This document shows, one piece after another, positions 26,375-34,469 of a DNA stretch of 64,000 bases. The stretch is from PGYT01 sp963675055. GTDB lineage: Bacteria > Bacteroidota > Ignavibacteria > Ignavibacteriales > Melioribacteraceae. The position numbers were made by a program, and so were the translations under genes. The notes under the pieces were generated by a model. The model had not been told where the DNA came from. It saw nothing but the letters and a program-made list of their open reading frames with translations, and searched no databases. Position 1 is the first letter of the stretch, and every line of letters begins with the position of its first letter. The stretch lies in contig CAXXJE010000002.1 in assembly GCA_963675055.2 (NCBI GenBank), positions 1,116,001 through 1,180,000 on the forward strand. Reading direction: 5' to 3'.

Positions 26375-27436
26375 TTAATTTACAAAGTCATTTTTACCTT
26401 TGAATTTTCTAAGTTCTTTACGCATGGTTTCCACAGTGATTTCATTATAAAATCTATCCATAACTGATGAATGAGCATGACCAACCAGTTCTTTTACTAC
26501 GGAGGCATCCATATCATATCTATTGCGGCATATCGTAATAAAGGTCTTTCGGAAAGTTTTGGCCGTATACTTAAAACCGCTAAGATCAATTTTAGTTAGA
26601 TATCTTTTAACAGCCCTTCCAAGATTCTCTATATTTGAGTAGTATATGATAGGTCCTTCTTTAATCATTTTTACTCGCTTATTTAGAATGTTGACTAAAT
26701 CCTCATGGAAAGGTACTGTCCGATGCTTTTTAGTTTTCGGAGAATAATAATAAATAGTACGATTAATTAAATCAATATCCTGAACCTTAACTGTTAATAA
26801 ATCAGATGGACGGAGACCAGTATAAAATAGCAAGTATACTAATGTTTGAAAATTATCGTTCTTGTTATCAAGATTTCTAAGTATTTGAATGATATGTTCA
26901 ATTTTAAATGTTATTTTATTTGGTTCGTCAGGTTTGGTTTTAATCTTCTTATTGATTTTGAAATACATAATATAATTCTTCTCGAATAGGAAATTCAGAA
27001 AATGATAACATTGTTTACCATAACCATGGATAGTATTTTTCGATAGATTCAACTTTTTAATACGTTTAATCCATTCTTCGACCCTATGCTTTGTTATGAT
27101 TGAACAAGGCATATTTTCGTCGAAGTTTTCTGTGAATTTATTATAAAATCTATGATAATCTTTTATAGTCTTTGGGTGACTCTCTGCATTATCATCTAAA
27201 AATTCCTCAAAAGCGTCTTTCACGTTTTTGGGTTTTATCCCAAGTCTTGTTAACCGGTCATATTCTTGGTTGATTTTGTCCTGAAGTTCCTTTGCATATT
27301 TCAAGGCTTTTTTGTAGTTGGAATCCTTTTTAGCATTTTTAACCGTTAACCCAGTTGTCATGCTATTGGTCTTTTTAGTGTGACGATCATACCACTGAAT
27401 GTGATATTTGCCACCCCGAATGATAACTATGGCCAT
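26375..27436 (-). CDS. int: Tyrosine recombinase (island integrase)
   Basis: 353 residues. The N-terminal arm- and core-binding domains (about 1-165) are followed by a catalytic domain with Arg in G-L-R-P-S-D near residue 208, the H-R-T-V-P-F strand, K-T-F-R-K-T-F near 298 where most family members have H-x-L-R-H-T, L-V-G-H, and the nucleophile in M-D-R-F-Y near 329. All residues except the first histidine of H-x-x-R are present, and K at that position is known in active relatives. The gene points toward the tRNA attachment site and is one base after the excisionase-like gene, whose end carries its GGAGGAG site. Confidence 0.95.
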   Translation of the reverse strand: MAIVIIRGGKYHIQWYDRHTKKTNSMTTGLTVKNAKKDSNYKKALKYAKELQDKINQEYDRLTRLGIKPKNVKDAFEEFLDDNAESHPKTIKDYHRFYNKFTENFDENMPCSIITKHRVEEWIKRIKKLNLSKNTIHGYGKQCYHFLNFLFEKNYIMYFKINKKIKTKPDEPNKITFKIEHIIQILRNLDNKNDNFQTLVYLLFYTGLRPSDLLTVKVQDIDLINRTIYYYSPKTKKHRTVPFHEDLVNILNKRVKMIKEGPIIYYSNIENLGRAVKRYLTKIDLSGFKYTAKTFRKTFITICRNRYDMDASVVKELVGHAHSSVMDRFYNEITVETMRKELRKFKGKNDFVN

Positions 27437-27437
27437 T

Positions 27438-27752
27438 TTATTTCTCCTCCATAATTGCCTTAAGTTCAGTCCGTATTTTAAGATTACGGTTTCCTTTAAT
27501 AGGTGGGAACAATAAGGGTGTATTTTTGTTTTTTTTGTTTATATCGAGAGGTGTTCTACCGTCATTCGATAGTGTAAATTCAATTATAGACTTCAGTGGT
27601 ATTTTTGTTCGCGAGCCGATTTGGACTGTATTTACATTTCCACGTTCAATTAGCTTTTCAACATTTCGTCTACTTATATGTAAAATTTTAGATGCTTTGT
27701 GAATTGAAAGCAACTCTAATTCTGTGTATTTATCCTCCATAATGTTAAACAT
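27438..27752 (-). CDS. Excisionase-like helix-turn-helix protein
   Basis: 104 residues. 'LLSIHKASKILHISRRNVEK' followed by L-I-E-R-G and I-G-S-R-T-K-I-P matches the MerR-like HTH_17 domain found in excisionases and small DNA-binding proteins of integrated elements. It is one base upstream of the integrase in the same direction, as expected for a regulator of excision. An alternative start at the fifth residue (M-E-D-K) is possible. The 45-residue basic tail is not recognised. Confidence 0.8.
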   Translation of the reverse strand: MFNIMEDKYTELELLSIHKASKILHISRRNVEKLIERGNVNTVQIGSRTKIPLKSIIEFTLSNDGRTPLDINKKNKNTPLLFPPIKGNRNLKIRTELKAIMEEK

Positions 27753-28051
27753 CCTTGAATTATATCTTCATTTGAAGATTGGGTGAGAGTCCTTAAAATT
27801 AGTATTTGAGAATGCAAATACATGTTGTTATCTGTATTCATATCTTTCTTATTCCATATTATTTGATAAATCTTAACCAATACTTCTGTTGCCGTTTTTA
27901 CTAAGCCTTATTAAGATTCATCCTGGTTAAATTCGATTATTAATTAAAATTAGCTGCCGCAAAAACGGTAGCTTCTAATTACTTACTTGATTTCATATTT
28001 TTTGAATTCATTTAGATTTAACTTCATCGAAAGCATAGGAATTCAAATTTT
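27753..28051. other. AT-rich gap upstream of the xis-int pair
   Basis: No gene seen. It contains the hairpin at 27952-27973 and presumably the promoter for the excisionase-integrase transcript. Confidence 0.5.
27952..27973 (-). terminator. Hairpin downstream of the 214-aa gene
   Basis: AGCTGCCG-6 nt-CGGTAGCT with one wobble pair, followed on the minus strand by an AATTTTAATT tract. It is about 80 bases past the stop of the gene at 28052-28696. Confidence 0.55.
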
Positions 28052-28696
28052 TTATTTATTCTCCTTTTGTTTAATATTATTAATAACTCTGTTGTCCAAT
28101 TCATGACTAATATTATTTGCAATTACACATAGCTCACCATATGTGTTTGCGTGTATAACCGTATAGAAATCAATCGGTCCGTATGGAGTGTAGGACAGAG
28201 AATTTATGTCTGCATATTCCTCCAATGCCTCGTTGGGTTTACCATAATTTGTATGTTGAGGATCAATTTCGAATCTATCATCAGATTTAAGTATATTAAA
28301 TAATTCCATTAGATAATTTGGTTCGGTTATATCCTCTGCGTCATAGCGATTATCTTCATATCGACTTCCCCAGACATTAAATGATAATTCGGCATATCCT
28401 GCATTGACTCCCATAAGAGATATATTATGATTAAATAGTATATGAATGTTGATTCTATCGCTTTGTTTGATTTGTGGATTCAACATCATGATATTAAATG
28501 GCAGAAATCTTAATTCTTCTAAAGTAATATCAAATGCATCGCTTTGACTTAGATATAAAGTTGCACCACAATCACACATCATCACGGGCTTACTTTCTAA
28601 AAAAACATCTATACGACCTTCTTTATTCTTTTTAACGTGGAAATGTTCAGTGCACATTAATTCCTTTGCAGTTTTTAATTTTAGTTTTTTTGTCAT
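28052..28696 (-). CDS. Hypothetical protein (214 aa)
   Basis: A soluble, acidic protein with a lysine-rich start and a C-D-C pair near residue 41. It has no signal peptide or membrane helix and no motif I can assign. It is preceded by AGGT at a usable distance from the ATG. It lies alone between the xis-int pair and the radical-SAM operon on the same strand. It may belong to the island's maintenance functions, but nothing in the sequence shows this. Confidence 0.55.
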   Translation of the reverse strand: MTKKLKLKTAKELMCTEHFHVKKNKEGRIDVFLESKPVMMCDCGATLYLSQSDAFDITLEELRFLPFNIMMLNPQIKQSDRINIHILFNHNISLMGVNAGYAELSFNVWGSRYEDNRYDAEDITEPNYLMELFNILKSDDRFEIDPQHTNYGKPNEALEEYADINSLSYTPYGPIDFYTVIHANTYGELCVIANNISHELDNRVINNIKQKENK

Positions 28697-28926
28697 TATT
28701 TTTTACCTGTACTATTATTTTTATTACATTGTTAATAATTGAGTTGATTTTATTTTCCACAACCCAGACTGAGAATAAGCTTGTTCACCAATCCCATTCA
28801 AGTTAAGAACTATACGTAAGCATCCCTATGAATTGCCATCACTGAGAAGTATTGTTCAAAAGTATACTGATCTTAATCTGTCTGACAAATTTCTTCTCGA
28901 TGACAATGTGGACCCAGCAAATTATC

Positions 28927-29895
28927 TCATTGAATATAACCCCAATTAAGTTTGCTTATGGAGCTATACCCCATATCCACCCGGTTCACCTCGACTTCCT
29001 CAAGTCCTTCGTTTGGATGAATCGCCCAGTTAATGAATTTTTCACCTCTGTTTCTTTTTCGAGGTAATCTAACATTAACATTCTGCATCGGAATAACTTC
29101 TTCACCACTCTTAATTATCAACTCTGGAATAAAATCATTCGTTTTTCCTTTCTTTCTCGATAGTTGATCATGGAGAGTAGAATTATTGAAACTATCCCAA
29201 TCGTAGTAATTAAGCGATTTGTTCTTGAATGCCTTGGCTCCATTACTGAAGACTAAATTTTTAAGATCGTCTAATTCTTGTCTGCTTCCTGCAAATGGCA
29301 TTGCCATGACTCTTACAAATATTCCAGCTGCGCTTAATTGTTTTATTGCATTTAACCTCCTTTTAATACTGCTTGTAAATGTTTCAAATTCTCTTGATTT
29401 TGATTCTTTATTATGAATCATGCTCATTTCTATTTGAACCATATGTTTCATGCTTTTTAGTTTATCAATGTATGATGCAACATTGTGATTCTTAGTTAAA
29501 ATATTCAGCATCCAGTGGTTGCCAATTTTATCCTGCTGCAAAAAGATATCTAGTATTCGTTCAATGGGATCAAAGCCAAGCTCTTTCTTACAGTAGTTAA
29601 TTACTTTGGGCTGAAATAACTCAGTTGTGACACCTATCTGAACTCTCTTGAGATGTTGCGGTAATCCCGAATACTTTTTTAAATCTTTCAGGAGTAATTC
29701 GGGAAAGTTGCTTTTTATTTCGACATTATGGAAGAAATCTTCACGCGATTTTTTAATGACAATCTGAGGAACGAAACAGTATACACAACCCATTTCACAA
29801 CCTATATATGGATTTAATGTGAATGGGAAATCGAACGTTCCGACTTTTTTCTGAACGCTAAGTGCGTATGTGGATTTTGTATTTATTTTTATCAT
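28927..29895 (-). CDS. Radical SAM protein, SplB/Rv2578c-like (COG1533-type)
   Basis: 322 residues. 'NPYIGCEMGCVYCFVP' near residue 30 carries the C-x3-C-x2-C site for the [4Fe-4S] cluster that cleaves S-adenosylmethionine. The region after it (L-L-K-D-L-K-K, Q-I-G-V-T-T-E, I-L-T-K-N) follows the layout of the spore photoproduct lyase-related family of unknown substrate. A conserved 'GIFVRVMAMPFAGSRQE' strand is also seen. It is the last gene of a block with another SplB-like protein and an AAA ATPase. The substrate is unknown; a nucleic-acid role is inference from the family name only. Confidence 0.85.
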   Translation of the reverse strand: MIKINTKSTYALSVQKKVGTFDFPFTLNPYIGCEMGCVYCFVPQIVIKKSREDFFHNVEIKSNFPELLLKDLKKYSGLPQHLKRVQIGVTTELFQPKVINYCKKELGFDPIERILDIFLQQDKIGNHWMLNILTKNHNVASYIDKLKSMKHMVQIEMSMIHNKESKSREFETFTSSIKRRLNAIKQLSAAGIFVRVMAMPFAGSRQELDDLKNLVFSNGAKAFKNKSLNYYDWDSFNNSTLHDQLSRKKGKTNDFIPELIIKSGEEVIPMQNVNVRLPRKRNRGEKFINWAIHPNEGLEEVEVNRVDMGYSSISKLNWGYIQ

Positions 29896-29972
29896 TTTAT
29901 TAATTTCCTGTTTTTTATATCACACACTGAAACATTCATTTAATATTATCCGGGAGTATGACATAATTTAGA

Positions 29973-30206
29973 TTAATATACATTAACCGGATCTGCACCC
30001 AATGCTTTCCAGAGTTCTGGTGTTTCAGCACCGAAGTCAATAGTTGCATCACCGTGTTTCTTAATTTGTTGGAGAACACCTGAATATAATCGGGTGCGCT
30101 CTTCTATTGAGTATCGATATCTATCCTTCGAGTTCCCTGGTGCTTCCAACTCATGATCATTGTCAAGGAGGGTTGTTTCCGGGTAGTTGGTTGAAATTAT
30201 TCCCAT
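29973..30206 (-). CDS. Probable detached C-terminal domain of the SplB-like protein encoded upstream
   Basis: 77 residues. 'RYRYSIEERTRLYSGVLQQI' and the ending T-P-E-L-W-K-A-L-G resemble the C-terminal part of SplB-related proteins, which normally follows a strand such as L-G-x-x-R. The preceding gene stops exactly at that strand. The two genes overlap as TAATG. Read in the minus-one frame across the junction, the sequence gives I-P-K-S-L-M-G-I-I, which continues the family pattern. So this is either a translationally coupled split domain or the downstream part of a frameshifted gene. Confidence 0.6.
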   Translation of the reverse strand: MGIISTNYPETTLLDNDHELEAPGNSKDRYRYSIEERTRLYSGVLQQIKKHGDATIDFGAETPELWKALGADPVNVY

Positions 30207-31306
30207 TAAGGATTTGGTATATCTGACAGCCCAAGTGTAATTTTATTGATTTTTTTTATGTCCACTACTTGGAATGTTTTATCAATTAAATCAGTATACT
30301 CTTTCTCATCTCCCTGGAAACAGAACATCGGTTCCAAACGAACATTTATTATATATCCGCCAGTATTCTGAATCTCTCTAATAGCTTCCAGCCTTTCTTT
30401 CAGGGGTGACGTTCCCTTTTCATACTCATCTATCATTCTCAGAGTACTAAGGTCCATTGTTATTTTTACTCTGTCATCACCCGGATATTTTAGGAGACTA
30501 TCGATATTGGTGAATTTTGTTGAGAATTTGATTCTAAAGTCTTTATTCTTTTGAACTAAATTCATGAAATAATCTAAATGCCCGGCTATATGTTCAATTC
30601 CCAATATGTCAGAATATTCACCTACGTTGAATTCAAGAGGTGTTTGCCTAATCAGCTTATAAGTATGACGCACATTATTCTTAATCTCTGTTAAGATGTC
30701 ACGATCTAAATCTTTGTTCAAATATAACAAAGCATCAGCCAGAATAATTTTTAGGTGTTTAATAGCATAGGCATCGGTTAAGTTTTCTTGCTTCAATAAA
30801 TCGGATCGGATAGAATCCGTATACTCCTTAAAACCAGATGGAATTTTGAGTAATTGTTCACCTTTATAATTTTCGAATGCTTTCAGAATCACTCTGTTAA
30901 TCCTGTTAATGACTAACTCACTTTTCATTTGCTTTCCCAGTTCGTCAAGATTTACATATATCCTCTGCCATTGCTGGCGAAGAGCAGTTCTCTGAAGATA
31001 ACAGTAATGACAATTAGCTGAGCAATGAAATAATGATTTGACCATTGTTCCAAGGTTCTCTACTATTTGTCCTGGTGAAGCAAATGTCTCTATGAACGAG
31101 GAAGTTCTATCTGACAGAACAAGAGTTTCCTTCATGTAGTGAAATCTGTCTGCTGCATCCATATAATCAGGTAGATCTGGTCTGCGACTATCTACATATT
31201 CTATTGGAATATTCTCATCTAGCTTTTTAATGCTATCTACTATCTGTATAGTATAGGGGGAATTTTTCACCCCCCTATATATTAAGACTCTTTTCGGTTT
31301 ATACAT
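30206..31306 (-). CDS. SplB-like radical SAM protein, lacking the C-terminal domain
   Basis: 366 residues with an AGGAGA site. The radical SAM cluster motif C-S-A-N-C-H-Y-C-Y-L-Q is near residues 95-105. After an unusual insertion of about 100 residues comes E-Y-S-D-I-L-G-I-E-H-I, then K-F-S-T-K-F-T-N-I-D and 'RVKITMDLS', which line up with the spore photoproduct lyase core. By eye, the residue aligned with the Bacillus SplB hydrogen-donor cysteine (just before T-S-D) is glutamate. The frame ends after K-I-T-L-G-L-S-D-I-P, where the family continues; the rest is in the next gene. A canonical spore photoproduct repair role is therefore doubtful. Confidence 0.8.
   Translation of the reverse strand: MYKPKRVLIYRGVKNSPYTIQIVDSIKKLDENIPIEYVDSRRPDLPDYMDAADRFHYMKETLVLSDRTSSFIETFASPGQIVENLGTMVKSLFHCSANCHYCYLQRTALRQQWQRIYVNLDELGKQMKSELVINRINRVILKAFENYKGEQLLKIPSGFKEYTDSIRSDLLKQENLTDAYAIKHLKIILADALLYLNKDLDRDILTEIKNNVRHTYKLIRQTPLEFNVGEYSDILGIEHIAGHLDYFMNLVQKNKDFRIKFSTKFTNIDSLLKYPGDDRVKITMDLSTLRMIDEYEKGTSPLKERLEAIREIQNTGGYIINVRLEPMFCFQGDEKEYTDLIDKTFQVVDIKKINKITLGLSDIPNP
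31252..31279 (-). promoter_or_regulatory. GC-rich hairpin inside the start of the SplB-like gene
   Basis: TATAGGGGG at 31252-31260 and CCCCCTATA at 31271-31279 form a 9-bp perfect stem with a 10-nt loop, covering about codons 10-18. In such AT-rich coding DNA a G5/C5 stem is striking. It could slow translation or stabilise the mRNA. The role is inferred. Confidence 0.35.
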
Positions 31307-32560
31307 CTAATTCTCCTTCTTTAGTAATGACTTGGGTATTTTGTAAAGTGTTATTGGTGCTCCGCCAAATCGCCTTCGAGTTGTCTCAATCCCGATATCT
31401 TTTAGAACTTTTGTAATCTCAGATTTATTCCTGTAAGAATTATAATTATCATGTTCGGTGATGAACTGCTGGACTTTTTTGGACTTAAAATAAAATGCGT
31501 TATTATCTGGAATAAGAGTCCTGGCAGCAGCATATTCAGTAAAATCAATTATAATTTGTCTAACGACATTTTTAGGAAGAGTTCTTTCATAGTCTTCTTT
31601 GATTTTCAGATCTTCACTTATATAGTCAGTGAATTCCGCCATGTAATCTGTTTCATCGGAACTGAACATTCTTGAAAGAACTAACAAAGAATGCCATCGA
31701 TCATAATCCCTGTTACTAATACCGGCTTTTTCCGGAGTGATTTCCTCTAAAACTTTCTGGAAATTATCTTTGACTGCATTTAGCTTACTAATAATTTTCA
31801 TCTTCAGCTGTTTAATCCTGGTTGATTCAGATAGATCATGAAAGGTCTTAAGAGTATTCGGAGCCTTCTCCATTTCAATCAGGATGCATCTATCTGCTGT
31901 TGATGGATGCAATTCATTTTTACTCGCAATAATTTTTGGACAAAATGTACTGAACTCAATAGGTTCGAAAGCCTCAACTCGGACAACTTTCCCGTCCTTC
32001 TGATAACCTGAATTCAATAGCATTATCATCAAATTATTACCGCTAGTCCTGTTTCCAATGTTTTCTAATTCATCAAGTATCAATACACATCGTTCCTGAT
32101 CGATTACGCGATAAATAGCAGCAGTACTAGCTTGCGAATACATTTTAGGATTATAAAGCAGCTTGTTTAAGATGTTTAGGACCTTTGTTTTACCGGATCC
32201 GTATTCTCCAATCAAGTGTAGATACGGTATTCTTTCGAATACATCGTAACAGTAACTCAGAACTATATAAAATGCTAATAATGTATATTGTTTTAAGTTT
32301 TTTAAGTGGAGATACTGTTGTAAGTAATCGATGATATCTTTTATTACATCATCAGTATTATTAAACCTTATGATATCTTGTACTGATATGGTATTATTTG
32401 GGCTGTTCTCGGATTCTGTCTGCAATTGAAGACCCTCATTATCTAGGTAATGCAATTCACCTTCAATTTCAGAAACAAGTATGATCTTACCATTTAAGCT
32501 TGTTGTTCGTATTTTTTCAATATCGAGCTGTAACTCGTTATTTCCTGATTTTTTTGACAA
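31307..32560 (-). CDS. P-loop (AAA-type) ATPase of mobile elements
   Basis: 417 residues from a TTG with a GAGG site. Walker A is G-E-Y-G-S-G-K-T near residue 118 and Walker B is C-V-L-I-L-D-E-L-E-N. Sensor-like residues follow in 'PKIIASKNELHPSTADRC', and the C-terminus has a winged-helix-like 'KSEITKVLKDIGIETTRRRF'. It resembles helicase/primase-associated ATPases on integrated elements (DUF3631-like), without a primase domain. It abuts the SplB-like gene with no gap, so the two are co-translated. It may remodel DNA or load the partner proteins; that is inference. Confidence 0.75.
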   Translation of the reverse strand: MSKKSGNNELQLDIEKIRTTSLNGKIILVSEIEGELHYLDNEGLQLQTESENSPNNTISVQDIIRFNNTDDVIKDIIDYLQQYLHLKNLKQYTLLAFYIVLSYCYDVFERIPYLHLIGEYGSGKTKVLNILNKLLYNPKMYSQASTAAIYRVIDQERCVLILDELENIGNRTSGNNLMIMLLNSGYQKDGKVVRVEAFEPIEFSTFCPKIIASKNELHPSTADRCILIEMEKAPNTLKTFHDLSESTRIKQLKMKIISKLNAVKDNFQKVLEEITPEKAGISNRDYDRWHSLLVLSRMFSSDETDYMAEFTDYISEDLKIKEDYERTLPKNVVRQIIIDFTEYAAARTLIPDNNAFYFKSKKVQQFITEHDNYNSYRNKSEITKVLKDIGIETTRRRFGGAPITLYKIPKSLLKKEN

Positions 32561-32818
32561 TTTTACCTCAGTATTTTAGTATTATGCCGTACGATGCGTT
32601 CAGCATGTACATTAGATTTTTAAGTATTATATGAGCTAATTTTCTTCCCGTAGCTCAATGGGAAACGATTAGCGGTGCTAATCCAATCAACATGATTTCA
32701 AAGAACTATATTATTTTACTCGCGAAGCTTTTAGTAACAGTCGTACAATTATTAATGCACGAATATTTTTATCGAAAATCGATTTTATAATTCGAAATGA
32801 AATTTGACCGGCAATGGG

Positions 32819-33943
32819 CTACTCTAAAATCCAGCTCACTTCTTTTTCGGGGGCATAACTTAATTTGTAATTGGAGGGTTTTATGGAGTTTTTAAGATGT
32901 TTTTCTAATTCGGGATGCTCTTTTATTAAGCTCTTTCTAACTTTTACAATACTTTTAGTGATTGCGTCATACTTTTTTTTTAATTCAAGATTTATATTTC
33001 TTGGTTTTCCAGAAATATTTGTATTTCTGATTAAATGCTTTTTTAGTATGTCTAATTCATTTTTGACAGTCTTATATTTTGCACTTTCTTTAGAAAATCC
33101 ATCATCCTCAAAATTTGCTAATATATTTTTAAGTGTTTCAATTTTTTCTTTGTAATCATTAATTGATTGAATATCGGTGAATAGGATGGCTCTTCCTTCG
33201 ATTGTAGATTGTTTATTCGAATCAATATAAGGAATAATAGGTTTGTGATATAGCCCCTTGGCTTGATCGACTTTTTGTCTCTCAAATGACTGCAAAAATT
33301 CATCAGGTGAAATGTATTCATTGGGGTAAGTTAGTAGTAAATGGATATAGTGTAATCCTTTTAACGAGTTGTTTTCTAACTTAATATCATTTCCGTTAAA
33401 TTTGATTTCCCATACATTTTTCTCCATTAAGAATTTATTTTTACTAATACTTGCATCAATTTTATTTTTTTCCCCTTTCATTTTATCAACGATATTTCGA
33501 CGTAAAGAAATATCTGCCAAATTATTTTTTAGTTCATGGAATTGGGTAAGGTTAATATCGGTTAATTTTGCTGATATAATAATGTTTGGATTGTCAGTAT
33601 TATTATAAAATGAATACAGGTAATGATCATAGTGAGCGCCGACATATATTTCAACCGAAAGAGATTGAGGCTCAGTAAAAATTTCAGATAGCTCAGTACC
33701 CTTTCTGAGTTCTAGATAATAAACTTCATTTCTACCCAGAGGCAACTCAATTCTGGCTAGACTACTTTCATTAAATAGAGAATGATGAATACATCGATCA
33801 TTCTCTTTAGGGGTAAATCCTTCAAAGAGTACGTGCATTTTCCCAGCTAAATAGGGAATATCAATTAGCTTATCACTTTCATAATGTGTTTCCCAATGAA
33901 ATTTTTCACTGTCTCTATGATAAATAATTCTTTTGACTACCAT
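32819..33943 (-). CDS. Hypothetical protein with winged-helix-like middle and conserved basic C-terminal region
   Basis: 374 residues. The first 140 residues are beta-rich and unfamiliar. 'SLKGLHYIHLLLTYPNEYIS' near residue 195 looks like the winged-helix segment found before the P-loop or cyclase regions of some regulators. The end, 'ITKSIVKVRKSLIKEHPELE' followed by K-H-L-K-N-S-I-K, resembles a C-terminal module seen in Planctomycete-type regulators (...AIKKI...HPALGRHL...I+TG). It is transcribed divergently from the replication genes, with a 211-base gap, so it could be their regulator. Moderate guess only. Confidence 0.5.
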   Translation of the reverse strand: MVVKRIIYHRDSEKFHWETHYESDKLIDIPYLAGKMHVLFEGFTPKENDRCIHHSLFNESSLARIELPLGRNEVYYLELRKGTELSEIFTEPQSLSVEIYVGAHYDHYLYSFYNNTDNPNIIISAKLTDINLTQFHELKNNLADISLRRNIVDKMKGEKNKIDASISKNKFLMEKNVWEIKFNGNDIKLENNSLKGLHYIHLLLTYPNEYISPDEFLQSFERQKVDQAKGLYHKPIIPYIDSNKQSTIEGRAILFTDIQSINDYKEKIETLKNILANFEDDGFSKESAKYKTVKNELDILKKHLIRNTNISGKPRNINLELKKKYDAITKSIVKVRKSLIKEHPELEKHLKNSIKPSNYKLSYAPEKEVSWILE

Positions 33944-34154
33944 AATTGATGATAAGATTTATATTGTAAAGTAACCGTAAATTTAAATTTATTTTTGAAA
34001 AAATACTTGACCGATTGGTTTAAATGGGATATACTTAATTAAGAAAACCTGAAATTGAGTACTGGCAAATCGAAAACCTTCGCACTGAGATCTACACGAA
34101 ATAAAACCGACAATAGGAAACATTATTAATTTATATTTATGAGGAAAGTACACC

Positions 34155-34469
34155 ATGAAACAAACTTATTCAACGCGAGACTTTTATCTTGCCAGCTACC
34201 TGGTGTATAAGGATATTCAGTTGATTACTCATCGAAGAAGTAAGGGCAGTACTGAATTTTCCTTTGAACAAACAGATAAACTCAACGACTTGACAGACGA
34301 ATTTTACAGTATGAGAGCACAGATTAATGATGCTCTTTCGTTTTGTAGTACGATTAAAAACATGAAGACAATCGTACACACCAACAGAGCTGCAGATCAC
34401 AGCATATCAACTTTTTCATCAGAGGAATTAAATAATGAATTCAACAATAAACAAAGAGGAGAAAAGTAG
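34155..34469 (+). CDS. Small DUF5659-like protein upstream of the primase
   Basis: 104 residues with a GAGGAAAG site. 'STRDFYLASYLVYKDIQLI' near the N-terminus matches the DUF5659-type pattern (S-T-x-D-F-Y-L-A-A-Y-L) that commonly accompanies primases in mobile elements. The gene overlaps the start of the primase-helicase gene by 35 bases, so the two are translationally coupled. The function is unknown; a role in replication is suggested by its position. Confidence 0.65.
   Translation: MKQTYSTRDFYLASYLVYKDIQLITHRRSKGSTEFSFEQTDKLNDLTDEFYSMRAQINDALSFCSTIKNMKTIVHTNRAADHSISTFSSEELNNEFNNKQRGEK

Noticed and set aside
32647..32664. tRNA-like string CCCGTAGCTCAATGGGA
   Set aside because: Only a D-arm-like fragment is present; no anticodon or T-arm follows, so it is not a tRNA gene.
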